Positions 13,801 to 28,078 of a stretch of DNA of 64,000 nucleotides are shown here, piece by piece. The DNA is from Leptidea sinapis. Lineage: Eukaryota; Arthropoda; Insecta; Lepidoptera; Pieridae. Location: NCBI RefSeq assembly GCF_905404315.1, contig NC_066280.1:14393001-14457000 (forward strand), written 5' to 3'. The translations under genes and the position numbers were made by a program. The notes under the pieces were generated by a model, which did not search any database, was not told where the DNA came from, and saw nothing but the letters and a program-made list of their open reading frames with translations. Each line of letters opens with the position of its first letter. The stretch's first letter is position 1.

Positions 13801-14059
13801 CAGGTTCTCGAGGGTGCTGAGAACGATTTTGTGATCATTTTTCCAATCCAAGATGGCCGCCGCTCAAAAGTATGATGACTAGATAATGGGTATCGTATCC
13901 TCGGTTCTCGAGGGTGCAGAGAAGGATTCTGTGATCAGTTTTCAAATCCAAGATGGCTGCCGCACAAAATTATGATTTCAGCAATATGGATATCGTATCC
14001 TAGGTTCTCGAGAGTGCAGAAAACAATTTTGGGATCATTTTCAAATCCAAGATGGCCGC
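7846..14059 (+). repeat. Mixed satellite sector with short-range duplications
   Basis: Continuous + orientation monomers with several short duplications. Units near 8,950-9,600 resemble 5,759-6,400 (offset 3,191). Units near 10,680-10,890 recur at 11,080-11,290 (offset 399, 4-mer). Units at 12,439-12,654 recur at 12,937-13,152 (offset 498, 5-mer). The stretch 12,937-13,351 also matches 974-1,388 (offset 11,963). Single-base losses occur at about 8,735 (GTGCAAGAACG) and 8,847 (CTGTATCATTTTT), and a one-base gain near 13,768. No gene is seen. Confidence 0.85.
10681..11478 (+). repeat. 4-monomer (399-bp) tandem duplication
   Basis: The series A1 (GAGAAATATTTTGTGGACAG), B (TATAGTATCCGAGG), TAG-type B, and B with GATAACTACATCATGGG occurs at 10,681 and again from 11,080 with the same variants in the same order. 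The second turn differs at single bases, for example CCGTGATGG at about 11,256. Confidence 0.7.
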
Positions 14060-17000
14060 CGCTCAAAAGTATGATAACTTCATTATGGGTATCGTATCCC
14101 AGGTTCTCGAGGGTGCTGAGAACGATTTTGTGATCATTTTTCCAATCCAAGATGGCCGCCGCTCAAAAGTATGATAACTACATTATGGGTATCGTATCCC
14201 AGGTTCTCGAGGGTGCTGAGAACGATTTTGTAATCATTTTTCCAATCCAGGATGGCCGCCGCTCAAAAGTATGATAACTACATTATGGGTATCGTATCCC
14301 AGGTTCTCGAGGGTGCTGAGAACAATTTTGTGATAATTTTTCAAATCCAAGATGGCCGCCGCACAAAAATATGTATTCAGCAATATTGATATCGTGTCCG
14401 AGGTTCTCGAGGGTGAAGAAATCAATTTTGGGATCATTTTTAAATCCGAGATGGCCGCCGCTCAAAAGTATGATCACTAGATTATGGGTATCGTATCAGA
14501 GGTTCTCGAGGGTGCTGAGAACGATTTTGAGATCATTATTCAAATCCAAGATGGCCGCCGCACAAAATTATGATTTCAGCAATATGGATATCGTACCCGA
14601 GGTTCTCGAGGGTGCAGGGAAAGATTTTTTGGACAGTTTTCAAATCCAAGATGGCCGCCGCTCAAAAGTATGATAACTACATTATGGGTATCGTATCCCA
14701 GGTTCTCGAGGGTGAAGAAAACAATTTTGGGATCATTTTTAAATCCGAGATGGTCGCCGCTCAAAAGTATGATGACTAGATAATGGGTATCAAATCCTCG
14801 GTTCTCGAGGGTGCAGAGAAGGATTCTGTGATCAGTTTTCAAATCCAAAATGGCCGCCGCTCAAAAGTATGATAACTAAATTATGGATATCGTATCAGAC
14901 ATTCTCGAGGGTGCTGAGAACGATTTTGTGATCATTTTTCAAAACCAAGATGGCTGCCGCACAAAATTATGTTTTCAGCAATATGGATATCGTGTCAAAG
15001 GTTCTCGAGGGTGCAGAAAACAATTTTGGGATCATTTTTAAATCCGAGATGGCCGCCTCTCAAAAGTATGATAACTAGATTATGGGAATCGTATCCCAGG
15101 TTCTCGAGGGTGCTGAGAACGATTTTGTGATCATTTTTCTAATCCAAGATGGCCGCCGCACAAAATTATGATTTCAGCAATATGGATATCGTACCCAAGG
15201 TTCTCCAGGGTGCAGAGAACGATTTGGTGATCATTTTTCAAATCCAAGATGGCCGCCGCACAAAATTTTGATTTCAGCAATATGGATATCGTACCCGAGG
15301 TTCTCGAGGATGCAGAGAACGATTTGGTGATCATTTTTCAAATACAAGATGGCCGCCGCACAAAACTATAATTTCAGCAATATGGATATCGTATCCCAGG
15401 TTCTCGAGGAAGCTGAGAACAATTTTGTGATCATTTTCAAATCCAAGATGGCCGCCGCACAAAATTATGATTTCAGCAATATGGATATCGTACCCGAGGT
15501 TCTCGAGGGTGCAGAGAACGATTTTGTGATCATTTTTCAAATCCAAGATGGCCGCCGCTCAAAAGTATGATAACTACATTATGGGTATAGTATCCGTGGT
15601 TCTCGATAGTGCAGAAAACAATTTTGGGATCATTTTTAAATCCGAGATGGCCGCCGCTCAAAAGTATGATAACTAGATTATGGGTATCGTATCCTAGGTT
15701 CTCGAGGGTGCTGAGAACGCTTTTGTGATCATTTTTCAAATCCAAGATGGCCGCCGCACAAAATTATATTTTCACCAATGTGGATATCGTGTCCGAGGTT
15801 CTCGAGGAAGCTGAGAACAATTTTGTGATCATTTTTCAAATCCAAGATGGCCGCCGCACAAAATTATGATTTCAGCAATATGGATATCGTACCCGAGGTT
15901 CTCGAGGGTGCAGAGAAAGATTTTGTGGTCAGTTTTCAAATCCAAGATGGCCGCCGCTCAAAAGAATGATAACTTCATTATGGGTATCGTATCCCAGGTT
16001 CTCGAGGGTGCTGAGAACGATTTTGTGATCATTTTTCCAATCCAAGATGGCCGCCGCTCAAAAGTATGATAACAACATTATGGGTATCGTATCCCAGGTT
16101 CTCGAGGGTGCTGAGAACGATTTTGTAATCATTTTTCCAATCAAGGATGGCCGCCGCTCAAAAGTATGATAACTACATTATGGGTATCGTATCCCAGGTT
16201 CTCGAGGGTGCTGAGAACAATTTTGTGATAATTTTTCAAATCCAAGATGGCCGCCGCACAAAAATATGTATTCAGCAATATTGATATCGTGTCCGAGGTT
16301 CTCGAGGGTGAAGAAATCAATTTTGGGATCATTTTTAAATCCGAGATGGCCGCCGCTCAAAAGTATGATCACTAGATTATGGGTATCGTATCAGAGGTTC
16401 TCGAGGGTGCTGAGAACGATTTTGAGATCATTATTCAAATCCAAGATGGCCGCCGCACAAAATTATGATTTCAGCAATATGGATATCGTACCCGAGGTTC
16501 TCGAGGGTGCAGGGAAAGATTTTTTGGACAGTTTTCAAATCCAAGATGGCCGCCGCTCAAAAGTATGATAACTACATTATGGGTATCGTATCCCAGGTTC
16601 TCGAGGGTGAAGAAAACAATTTTGGGATCATTTTTAAATCCGAGATGGCCGCCGCTCAAAAGTATGATGACTAGATAATGGGTATCGTATCCTCGGTTCT
16701 CGGGGTGCAGAGAAGGATTCTGTGATCAGTTTTCAAATCCAAAATGGCCGCCGCTCAAAAGTATGATAACTAAATTATGGATATCGTATCAGACATTCTC
16801 GAGGGTGCTGAGAACGATTTTGTGATCATTTTTCAAAACCAAGATGGCTGCCGCACAAAATTATGTTTTCAGCAATATGGATATCGTGTCAAAGGTTCTC
16901 GAGGGTGCAGAAAACAATTTTGGGATCATTTTTAAATCCGAGATGGCCGCCTCTCAAAAGTATGATAACTAGATTATGGGAATCGTATCCCAGGTTCTCG

Positions 17001-18237
17001 AGGGTGCTGAGAACGATTTTGTGATCATTTTTCTAATCCAAGATGGCCGCCGCACAAAATTATGATTTCAGCAATATGGATATCGTACCCAAGGTTCTCC
17101 AGGGTGCAGAGAACGATTTGGTGATCATTTTTCAAATCCAAGATGGCCGCCGCACAAAATTTTGATTTCAGCAATATGGATATCGTACCCGAGGTTCTCG
17201 AGGATGCAGAGAACGATTTGGTGATCATTTTTCAAATACAAGATGGCCGCCGCACAAAACTATAATTTCAGCAATATGGATATCGTATCCCAGGTTCTCG
17301 AGGAAGCTGAGAACAATTTTGTGATCATTTTCAAATCCAAGATGGCCGCCGCACAAAATTATGATTTCAGCAATATGAATATCGTACCCGAGGTTCTCGA
17401 GGGTGCAGAGAACGATTTTGTGATCATTTTTCAAATCCAAGATGGCCGCCGCTCAAAAGTATGATAACTACATTATGGGTATAGTATCCGTGGTTCTAGA
17501 TAGTGCAGAAAACAATTTTGGGATCATTTTTAAATCCGAGATGGTCGCCGCTCAAAAGTATGATAACTAGATTATGGGTATCGTATCCTAGGTTCTCGAG
17601 GGTGCTGAGAACGCTTTTGTGATCATTTTTCAAATCCAAGATGGCTGCCGCACAAAATTATGTTTTCAGCAATATGGATATCGTGTCCGAGGTTCTCGAG
17701 GAAGCTGAGAACAATTTTGTGATCATTTTTCAAATCCAAGATGGCCGCCGCACAAAATTATGATTTCAGCAATATGGATATCGTGTCCAAGGTTCTCGAG
17801 GGTGAAGAAAATAATTTTGGGATCATTTTTAAATCCGAGATGGCCGCCGCTCAAAAGTATGATGACTAGATTATAAGTATCGTATCAGAGGTTCTCGAGG
17901 GTGCTGTGAACGATTTTGTGATCATTATTCAAATCCTAGATTGCCGCCGCACAAAATTATGATTTCAGCAATATGGATATCGTACCCGAGGTTCTCGAGG
18001 GTGCAGAGAAAGATTTTTTGGTCAGTTTTCAAATCCAAGATGGCCGCCGCTCAAAAGAATGACAACTACATTATGGGTATCGTAACCCAGGTTCTCGAGG
18101 GTGCTGAGAACAATTTTGTGATCATTTTTCAAATCCAAGATGGCCGCCGCACAAAAGTATGATAACTAGATTATGGGAATCGTATCCTAGGTTCTCGAGG
18201 GTGCAGAGAAAGATTTGGTGATCATTTTTCAAATCCA
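14060..18237 (+). repeat. ~4.2-kb higher-order block, copy 1 (offset 4,985 bp)
   Basis: Matches 19,045-23,222 at an offset of 4,985-4,986 bp (50 monomers), in identical subtype order. It contains two turns of a 19-mer segment that starts at the A3 unit (about 14,346 and 16,241, offset 1,895). A one-base deletion in this copy (TTCTCGGGGTGC near 16,696) changes the offset by 1. Its right end leads into module M; copy 2 lacks that part and returns directly to an A3 unit. Confidence 0.85.
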
Positions 18238-18925
18238 AGATGGCCGCCGCTCAAAAGTATGATTTCAGCAATATGGGTATCGTATCCTAGGTTCTCGAGA
18301 GTGCAGAAAACAATTTTGGGATCATTTTTAAATCCGAGATGGCCGCCGCTCAAAAGTATGATAACTACATTATGGGTATCGTATCCCAGGTTCTCGAGGG
18401 TGCTGAGAACGATTTTGTGATCATTTTTCCAATCCAAGATGGCCGCCGCTCAAAAGTATGATAACTACATTATGGGTATCGTATCCCAGGTTCTCGAGGG
18501 TGCTGAGAACGATTTTGTGATCATTTTTCCAATCCAAGATGGCCGCCGCTCAAAAGTATGATGACTAGAAAATGGGTATCGTATCCTCGGTTCTCGAGGG
18601 TGCAGAGAAGGATTCTGTGATCAGTTTTCAAATCCAAGTTGGCTGCCGCACAAAATTATGATTTCAGCAATATGGATATCGTATCCTAGGTTCTCGAGAG
18701 TGCAGAAAACAATTTTGGGATCATTTTCAAATCCAAGATGGCCGCCGCTCAAAAGTATGATAACTTCATTATGGGTATCGTATCCCAAGTTCTCGAGGGT
18801 GCTGAGAACGATTTTGTGATCATTTTTCCAATCCAAGATGGCCGCCGCTCAAAAGTATGATAACTACATTATGGGTATCGTATCCCAGGTTCTCGAGGGT
18901 GCTGAGAACGATTTTGTAATCATTT
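17640..18925 (+). repeat. Module M, copy 1
   Basis: About 13 monomers in a characteristic order: A6-like (GTTTTCAGC, GTGTCCGAGG), A1 with GTGTCCAAGG and GAAAATAATTTT, B with GGTGCTGTGAACG, a CCTAGATTGCC A unit, B with CAAAAGAATGACAACTAC, a hybrid CAAAAGTATGATTTCAGC unit, B1 units, a GATGACTAGAAAATGGG unit and an AAGTTGGCTGCC unit. The same order recurs at about 30.7, 42.4, 52.0 and 62.4 kb, and a truncated form at about 25.9-26.5 kb. Confidence 0.85.
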
Positions 18926-19044
18926 TTCCAATCCAGGATGGCCGCCGCTCAAAAGTATGATAACAACATTATGGGTATCGTAACCCAGGTTCTCGAGGGT
19001 GAAGAAAACAATTTTGGGATCATTTTTAAATCCGAGATGGCCGC

Positions 19045-22000
19045 CGCTCAAAAGTATGATGACTTCATTATGGGTATCGTATCCCAAGTTCTCGAGGGTG
19101 CTGAGAACGATTTTGTGATCATTTTTCCAATCCAAGATGGCCGCCGCTCAAAAGTATGATAACTACATTATGGGTATCGTATCCCAGGTTCTCGAGGGTG
19201 CTGAGAACGATTTTGTAATCATTTTTCCAATCCAGGATGGCCGCCGCTCAAAAGTATGATAACTACATTATGGGTATCGTATCCCAGGTTCTCGAGGGTT
19301 CTGAGAACAATTTTGTGATAATTTTTCAAATCCAAGATGGCCGCCGCACAAAAATATGTATTCAGCAATATTGATATCGTGTCCGAGGTTCTCGAGGGTG
19401 AAGAAATCAATTTTGGAATCATTTTTAAATCCGAGATGGCCGCCGCTCAAAAGTATGATCACTAGATTATGGGTATCGTATCAGAGGTTCTCGAGGGTGC
19501 TGAGAACGATTTTGAGATCATTATTCAAATCCAAGATGGCCGCCGCACAAAATTATGATTTCAGCAATATGGATATCGTACCCGAGGTTCTCGAGGGTGC
19601 AGGGAAAGATTTTTTGGACAGTTTTCAAATCCAAGATGGCCGCCGCTCAAAAGTATGATAACTACATTATGGGTATCGTATCCCAGGTTCTCGAGGGTGA
19701 AGAAAACAATTTTGGGATCATTTTTAAATCCGAGATGGCCGCCGCTCAAAAGTATGATGACTAGATAATGGGTATCGTATCCTCGGTTCTCGAGGGTGCA
19801 GAGAAGGATTCTGTGATCAGTTTTCAAATCCAAAATGGCCGCCGCTCAAAAGTATGATAACTAAATTATGGATATCGTATCAGACATTCTCGAGGGTGCT
19901 GAGAACGATTTTGTGATCATTTTTCAAAACCAAGATGGCTGCCGCACAAAATTATGTTTTCAGCAATATGGATATCGTGTCAAAGGTTCTCGAGGGTGCA
20001 GAAAACAATTTTGGGATCATTTTTAAATTCGAGATGGCCGCCTCTCAAAAGTATGATAACTAGATTATGGGAATCGTATCCCAGGTTCTCGAGGGTGCTG
20101 AGAACGATTTTGTGATCATTTTTCTAATCCAAGATGGCCGCCGCACAAAATTATGATTTCAGCAATATGGATATCGTACCCAAGGTTCTCCAGGGTGCAG
20201 AGAACGATTTGGTGATCATTTTTCAAATCCAAGATGGCCGCCGCACAAAATTTTGATTTCAGCAATATGGATATCGTACCCGAGGTTCTCGAGGATGCAG
20301 AGAACGATTTGGTGATCATTTTTCAAATACAAGATGGCCGCCGCACAAAACTATAATTTCAGCAATATGGATATCGTATCCCAGGTTCTCGAGGAAGCTG
20401 AGAACAATTTTGTGATCATTTTCAAATCCAAGATGGCCGCCGCACAAAATTTTGATTTCAGCAATATGGATATCGTACCCGAGGTTCTCGAGGGTGCAGA
20501 GAACGATTTTGTGATCATTTTTCAAATCCAAGATGGCCGCCGCTCAAAAGTATGATAACTACATTATGGGTATAGTATCCGTGGTTCTCGAGAGTGCAGA
20601 AAACAATTTTGGGATCATTTTTAAATCCGAGATGGCCGCCGCTCAAATGTATGATAACTAGATTATGGGTATCGTATCCTAGGTTCTCGAGGGTGCTGAG
20701 AACGCTTTTGTGATCATTTTTCAAATCCAAGATGGCCGCCGCACAAAATTATGTTTTCAGCAATATGGATATCGTGTCCGAGGTTCTCGAGGAAGCTGAG
20801 AACAATTTTGTGATCATTTTTCAAATCCAAGATGGCCGCCGCACAAAATTATGATTTCAGCAATATGGATATCGTACCCGAGGTTCTCGAGGGTGCAGAG
20901 AAAGATTTTGTGGTCAGTTTTCAAATCCAAGATGGCCGCCGCTCAAAAGAATGATAACTTCATTATGGGTATCGTATCCCAGGTTCTCGAGGGTGCTGAG
21001 AACGATTTTGTGATCATTTTTCCAATCCAAGATTGCCGCCGCTCAAAAGTATGATAACTACATTATGGGTATCGTATCCCAGGTTCTCGAGGGTGCTGAG
21101 AACGATTTTGTAATCATTTTTCCAATCAAGGATGGCCGCCGCTCAAAAGTATGATAACTACATTATGGGTATCGTATCCCAGGTTCTCGAGGGTGCTGAG
21201 AACAATTTTGTGATAATTTTTCAAATCCAAGATGGCCGCCGCACAAAAATATGTATTCAGCAATATTGATATCGTGTCCGAGGTTCTCGAGGGTGAAGAA
21301 ATCAATTTTGGGATCATTTTTAAATCCGAGATGGCCGCCGCTCAAAAGTATGATCACTAGATTATGGGTATCGTATCAGAGGTTCTCGAGGGTGCTGAGA
21401 ACGATTTTGAGATCATTATTCAAATCCAAGATGGCCGCCGCACAAAATTATGATTTCAGCAATATGGATATCGTACCCGAGGTTCTCGAGGGTGCAGGGA
21501 AAGATTTTTTGGACAGTTTTCAAATCCAAGATGGCCGCCGCTCAAAAGTATGATAACTACATTATGGGTATCGTATCCCAGGTTCTCGAGGGTGAAGAAA
21601 ACAATTTTGGGATCATTTTTAAATCCGAGATGGCCGCCGCTCAAAAGTATGATGACTAGATAATGGGTATCGTATCCTAGGTTCTCGAGGGTGCAGAGAA
21701 GGATTCTGTGATCAGTTTTCAAATCCAAAATGGCCGCCGCTCAAAAGTATGATAACTAAATTATGGATATCGTATCAGACATTCTCGAGGGTGCTGAGAA
21801 CGATTTTGTGATCATTTTTCAAAACCAAGATGGCTGCCGCACAAAATTATGTTTTCAGCAATATGGATATCGTGTCAAAGGTTCTCGAGGGTGCAGAAAA
21901 CAATTTTGGGATCATTTTTAAATCCGAGATGGCCGCCTCTCAAAAGTATGATAACTAGATTATGGGAATCGTATCCCAGGTTCTCGAGGGTGCTGAGAAC

Positions 22001-23222
22001 GATTTTGTGATCATTTTTCTAATCCAAGATGGCCGCCGCACAAAATTATGATTTCAGCAATATGGATATCGTACCCGAGGTTCTCCAGGGTGCAGAGAAC
22101 GATTTGGTGATCATTTTTCAAATCCAAGATGGCCGCCGCACAAAATTTTGATTTCAGCAATATGGATATCGTACCCGAGGTTCTCGAGGATGCAGAGAAC
22201 GATTTGGTGATCATTTTTCAAATACAAGATGGCCGCCGCACAAAACTATAATTTCAGCAATATGGATATCGTATCCCAGGTTCTCGAGGAAGCTGAGAAC
22301 AATTTTGTGATCATTTTCAAATCCAAGATGGCCGCCGCACAAAATTATGATTTCAGCAACATGGATATCGTACCCGAGGTTCTCGAGGGTGCAGAGAACG
22401 ATTTTGTGATCATTTTTCAAATCCAAGATGGCCGCCGCTCAAAAGTATGATAACTACATTACGGGTATAGTATCCGTGGTTCTCGATAGTGCAGAAAACA
22501 ATTTTGGGATCATTTTTAAATCCGAGATGGCCGCCGCTCAAAAGTATGATAACTAGATTATGGGTATCGTATCTTAGGTTCTCGAGGGTGCTGAGAACGC
22601 TTTTGTGATCATTTTTCAAATCCAAGATGGCCGCTGCACAAAATTATGTTTTCAGCAATATGGATATCGTGTCCGAGGTTCTCGAGGAAGCTGAGAACAA
22701 TTTTGTGATCATTTTTCAAATCCAAGATGGCCGCCGCACAAAATTATGATTTCAGCAATATGGATATCGTGTCCAAGGTTCTCGAGGGTGAAGAAAATAA
22801 TTTTGGGATCATTTTTAAATCCGAGATGGCCGCCGCTCAAAAGTATGATGACTAGATTATGGGTATCGTATCAGAGGTTCTCGAGGGTGCTGTGAACGAT
22901 TTTGTGATCATTATTCAAATCCTAGATTGCCGCCGCACAAAATTATGATTTCAGCAATATGGATATCGTACCCGAGGTTCTCGAGGGTGCAGAGAAAGAT
23001 TTTTTTGGTCAGTTTTCAAATCCAAGATGGCCGCCGCTCAAAAGAATGACAACTACATTATGGGTATCGTAACCCAGGTTCTCGAGGGTGCGGAGAACAA
23101 TTTTGTGATCATTTTTCAAATCCAAGATGGCCGCCGCACAAAAGTATGATAACTAGATTATGGGAATCGTATCCTAGGTTCTCGAGGGTGCAGAGAAAGA
23201 TTTGGTGATCATTTTTCAAATC
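19045..23222 (+). repeat. ~4.2-kb higher-order block, copy 2 (offset 4,985 bp)
   Basis: Second copy of 14,060-18,237. Private changes include TTAAATTCGAG near 20,027 and an extra T in GATTTTTTTGG near 23,001. At ~23,222 it joins an A3 unit through TCGAAGATGG, skipping the ~1.1 kb that follows copy 1. Confidence 0.85.
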
Positions 23223-24729
23223 GAAGATGGCCGCCGCACAAAAATATGTATTCAGCAATATTGATATCGTGTCCGAGGTTCTCGAGGGTGAAGAAATCAA
23301 TTTTGGGATCATTTTTAAATCCGAGATGGCCGCCGCTCAAAAGTATGATCACTAGATTATGGGTATCGTATCAGAGGTTCTCGAGGGTGCTGAGAACGAT
23401 TTTGAGATCATTATTCAAATCCAAGATGGCCGCCGCACAAAATTATGATTTCAGCAATATGGATATCGTACCCGAGGTTCTCGAGGGTGCAGGGAAAGAT
23501 TTTTTGGACAGTTTTCAAATCCAAGATGGCCGCCGCTCAAAAGTATGATAACTACATTATGGGTATCGTATCCCAGGTTCTCGAGGGTGAAGAAAACAAT
23601 TTTGGGATCATTTTTAAATCCGAGATGGCCGCCGCTCAAAAGTATGATGACTAGATAATGGGTATCGTATCCTCGGTTCTCGAGGGTGCAGAGAAGGATT
23701 CTGTGATCAGTTTTCAAATCCAAAATGGCCGCCGCTCAAAAGTATGATAACTAAATAATGGATATCATATCAGACATTCTCGAGGGTGCTGAGAACGATT
23801 TTGTGATCATTTTTCAAAACCAAGATGGCTGCCGCACAAAATTATGTTTTCAGCAATATGGATATCGTGTCAAAGGTTCTCGAGGGTGCAGAAAACAATT
23901 TTGGGATCATTTTTAAATCCGAGATGGCCGCCTCTCAAAAGTATGATAACTAGATTATGGGAATCGTATCCCAGGTTCTCGAGGGTGCTGAGAACGATTT
24001 TGTGATCATTTTTCTAATCCAAGATGGCCGCCGCACAAAATTATGATTTCAGCAATATGGATATCGTACCCAAGGTTCTCCAGGGTGCAGAGAACGATTT
24101 GGTGATCATTTTTCAAATCCAAGATGGCCGCCGCACAAAATTTTGATTTCAGCAATATGGATATCGTACCCGAGGTTCTCGAGGATGCAGAGAACGATTT
24201 GGTGATCATTTTTCAAATACAAGATGGCCGCCGCACAAAACTATAATTTCAGCAATATGGATATCGTATCCCAGGTTCTCGAGGAAGCTGAGAACAATTT
24301 TGTGATCATTTTCAAATCCAAGATGGCCGCCGCACAAAATTATGATTTCAGCAATATGGATATCGTACCCGAGGTTCTCGAGGGTGCAGAGAACGATTTT
24401 GTGATCATTTTTCAAATCCAAGATGGCCGCCGCTCAAAAGTATGATAACTACATTATGGATATAGTATCCGTGGTTCTCGATAGTGCAGAAAACAATTTT
24501 GGGATCATTTTTAAATCCGAGATGGCCGCCGCTCAAAAGTATGATAACTAGATTATGGGTATCGTATCCTAGGTTCTCGAGGGTGCTGAGAACGCTTTTG
24601 TGATCATTTTTCAAATCCAAGATGGCCGCCGCACAAAATTATGTTTTCAGCAATATGGATATCGTGTCCGAGGTTCTCGAGGAAGCTGAGAACAATTTTG
24701 TGATCATTTTTCAAATCCAAGATGGCCGC
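21440..24729 (+). repeat. 3,290-bp (33-mer) tandem duplication, unit 1
   Basis: Repeats immediately downstream at an offset of 3,290-3,291 bp. Private variants shared only by the two units include AGCAACATGG (about 22,356 and 25,647), ACATTACGGG (22,455 and 25,747), TATCTTAGG (22,571 and 25,861), GCCGCTGCAC (22,631 and 25,921), GGTGCGGAGAAC (23,088 and 26,378) and CTAAATAATGG (23,751 and 27,041). This series of rare variants at a constant offset makes a recent block duplication near certain. Confidence 0.9.
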
Positions 24730-27700
24730 CGCACAAAATTATGATTTCAGCAATATGGATATCGTACCCGAGGTTCTCGAGGGTGCAGGGAAAGATTTTT
24801 TGGACAGTTTTCAAATCCAAGATGGCCGCCGCTCAAAAGTATGATAACTACATTATGGGTATCGTATCCCAGGTTCTCGAGGGTGAAGAAAACAATTTTG
24901 GGATCATTTTTAAATCCGAGATGGCCGCCGCTCAAAAGTATGATGACTAGATAATGGGTATCGTATCCTCGGTTCTCGAGGGTGCAGAGAAGGATTCTGT
25001 GATCAGTTTTCAAATCCAAAATGGCCGCCGCTCAAAAGTATGATAACTAAATTATGGATATCGTATCAGACATTCTCGAGGGTGCTGAGAACGATTTTGT
25101 GATCATTTTTCAAAACCAAGATGGCTGCCGCACAAAATTATGTTTTCAGCAATATGGATATCGTGTCAAAGGTTCTCGAGGGTGCAGAAAACAATTTTGG
25201 GATCATTTTTAAATCCGAGATGGCCGCCTCTCAAAAGTATGATAACTAGATTATGGGAATCGTATCCCAGGTTCTCGAGGGTGCTGAGAACGATTTTGTG
25301 ATCATTTTTCTAATCCAAGATGGCCGCCGCACAAAATTATGATTTCAGCAATATGGATATCGTACCCAAGGTTCTCCAGGGTGCAGAGAACGATTTGGTG
25401 ATCATTTTTCAAATCCAAGATGGCCGCCGCACAAAATTTTGATTTCAGCAATATGGATATCGTACCCGAGGTTCTCGAGGATGCAGAGAACGATTTGGTG
25501 ATCATTTTTCAAATCCAAGATGGCCGCCGCACAAAACTATAATTTCAGCAATATGGATATCGTATCCCAGGTTCTCGAGGAAGCTGAGAACAATTTTGTG
25601 ATCATTTTCAAATCCAAGATGGCCGCCGCACAAAATTATGATTTCAGCAACATGGATATCGTACCCGAGGTTCTCGAGGGTGCAGAGAACGATTTTGTGA
25701 TCATTTTTCAAATCCAAGATGGCCGCCGCTCAAAAGTATGATAACTACATTACGGGTATAGTATCCGTGGTTCTCGATAGTGCAGAAAACAATTTTGGGA
25801 TCATTTTGAAATCCGAGATGGCCGCCGCTCAAAAGTATGATAACTAGATTATGGGTATCGTATCTTAGGTTCTCGAGGGTGCTGAGAACGCTTTTGTGAT
25901 CATTTTTCAAATCCAAGATGGCCGCTGCACAAAATTATGTTTTCAGCAATATGGATATCGTGTCCGAGGTTCTCGAGGAAGCTGAGAACAATTTTGTGAT
26001 CATTTTTCAAATCCAAGATGGCCGCCGCACAAAATTATGATTTCAGCAATATGGATATCGTGTCCAAGGTTCTCGAGGGTGAAGAAAATAATTTTGGGAT
26101 CATTTTTAAATCCGAGATGGCCGCCGCTCAAAAGTATGATGACTAGATTATGGGTATCGTATCAGAGGTTCTCGAGGGTGCTGTGAACGATTTTGTGATC
26201 ATTATTCAAATCCTAGATTGCCGCCGCACAAAATTATGATTTCAGCAATATGGATATCGTACCCGAGGTTCTCGAGGGTGCAGAGAAAGATTTTTTGGTC
26301 AGTTTTCAAATCCAAGATGGCCGCCGCTCAAAAGAATGACAACTACATTATGGGTATCGTAACCCAGGTTCTCGAGGGTGCGGAGAACAATTTTGTGATC
26401 ATTTTTCAAATCCAAGATGGCCGCCGCACAAAAGTATGATAACTAGATTATGGGAATCGTATCCTAGGTTCTCGAGGGTGCAGAGAAAGATTTGGTGATC
26501 ATTTTTCAAATCCAAGATGGCCGCCGCACAAAAATATGTATTCAGCAATATTGATATCGTGTCCGAGGTTCTCGAGGGTGAAGAAATCAATTTTGGGATC
26601 ATTTTTAAATCCGAGATGGCCGCCGCTCAAAAGTATGATCACTAGATTATGGGTATCGTATCAGAGGTTCTCGAGGGTGCTGAGAACGATTTTGAGATCA
26701 TTATTCAAATCCAAGATGGCCGCCGCACAAAATTATGATTTCAGCAATATGGATATCGTACCCGAGGTTCTCGAGGGTGCAGGGAAAGATTTTTTGGACA
26801 GTTTTCAAATCCAAGATGGCCGCCGCTCAAAAGTATGATAACTACATTATGGGTATCGTATCCCAGGTTCTCGAGGGTGAAGAAAACAATTTTGGGATCA
26901 TTTTTAAATCCGAGATGGCCGCCGCTCAAAAGTATGATGACTAGATAATGGGTATCGTATCCTCGGTTCTCGAGGGTGCAGAGAAGGATTCTGTGATCAG
27001 TTTTCAAATCCAAAATGGCCGCCGCTCAAAAGTATGATAACTAAATAATGGATATCATATCAGACATTCTCGAGGGTGCTGAGAACGATTTTGTGATCAT
27101 TTTTCAAAACCAAGATGGCTGCCGCACAAAATTATGTTTTCAGCAATATGGATATCGTGTCAAAGGTTCTCGAGGGTGCAGAAAACAATTTTGGGATCAT
27201 TTTTAAATCCGAGATGGCCGCCTCTCAAAAGTATGATAACTAGATTATGGGAATCGTATCCCAGGTTCTCGAGGGTGCTGAGAACGATTTTGTGATCATT
27301 TTTCTAATCCAAGATGGCCGCCGCACAAAATTATGATTTCAGCAATATGGATATCGTACCCAAGGTTCTCCAGGGTGCAGAGAACGATTTGGTGATCATT
27401 TTTCAAATCCAAGATGGCCGCCGCACAAAATTTTGATTTCAGCAATATGGATATCGTACCCGAGGTTCTCGAGGGTGCAGAGAACGATTTGGTGATCATT
27501 TTTCAAATACAAGATGGCCGCCGCACAAAACTATAATTTCAGCAATATGGATATCGTATCCCAGGTTCTCGAGGAAGCTGAGAACAATTTTGTGATCATT
27601 TTCAAATCCAAGATGGCCGCCGCACAAAATTATGATTTCAGCAATATGGATATCGTACCCGAGGTTCTCGAGGGTGCAGAGAACGATTTTGTGATCATTT

Positions 27701-28078
27701 TTCAAATCCAAGATGGCCGCCGCTCAAAAGTATGATAACTACATTATGGATATAGTATCCGTGGTTCTCGATAGTGCAGAAAACAATTTTGGGATCATTT
27801 TTAAATCCGAGATGGCCGCCGCTCAAAAGTATGATAACTAGATTATGGGTATCGTATCCTAGGTTCTCGAGGGTGCTGAGAACGCTTTTGTGATCATTTT
27901 TCAAATCCAAGATGGCCGCCGCACAAAATTATGTTTTCAGCAATATGGATATCGTGTCCGAGGTTCTCGAGGAAGCTGAGAACAATTTTGTGATCATTTT
28001 TCAAATCCAAGATGGCCGCCGCACAAAATTATGATTTCAGCAATATGGATATCGTACCCGAGGTTCTCGAGGGTGCAG
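24730..28078 (+). repeat. 3,290-bp (33-mer) tandem duplication, unit 2
   Basis: Second turn of 21,440-24,729. The crossover point is within the A1 unit at about 24,730-24,790, where the following bases switch from GCAGAGAAAGATTTTGTGG-type to GCAGGGAAAGATTTTTTGG-type. A 13-mer offset (1,296 bp) to 23,445-24,620 reflects the same event. One unit (near 25,510) lost the usual AAATACAAG variant. Confidence 0.88.
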
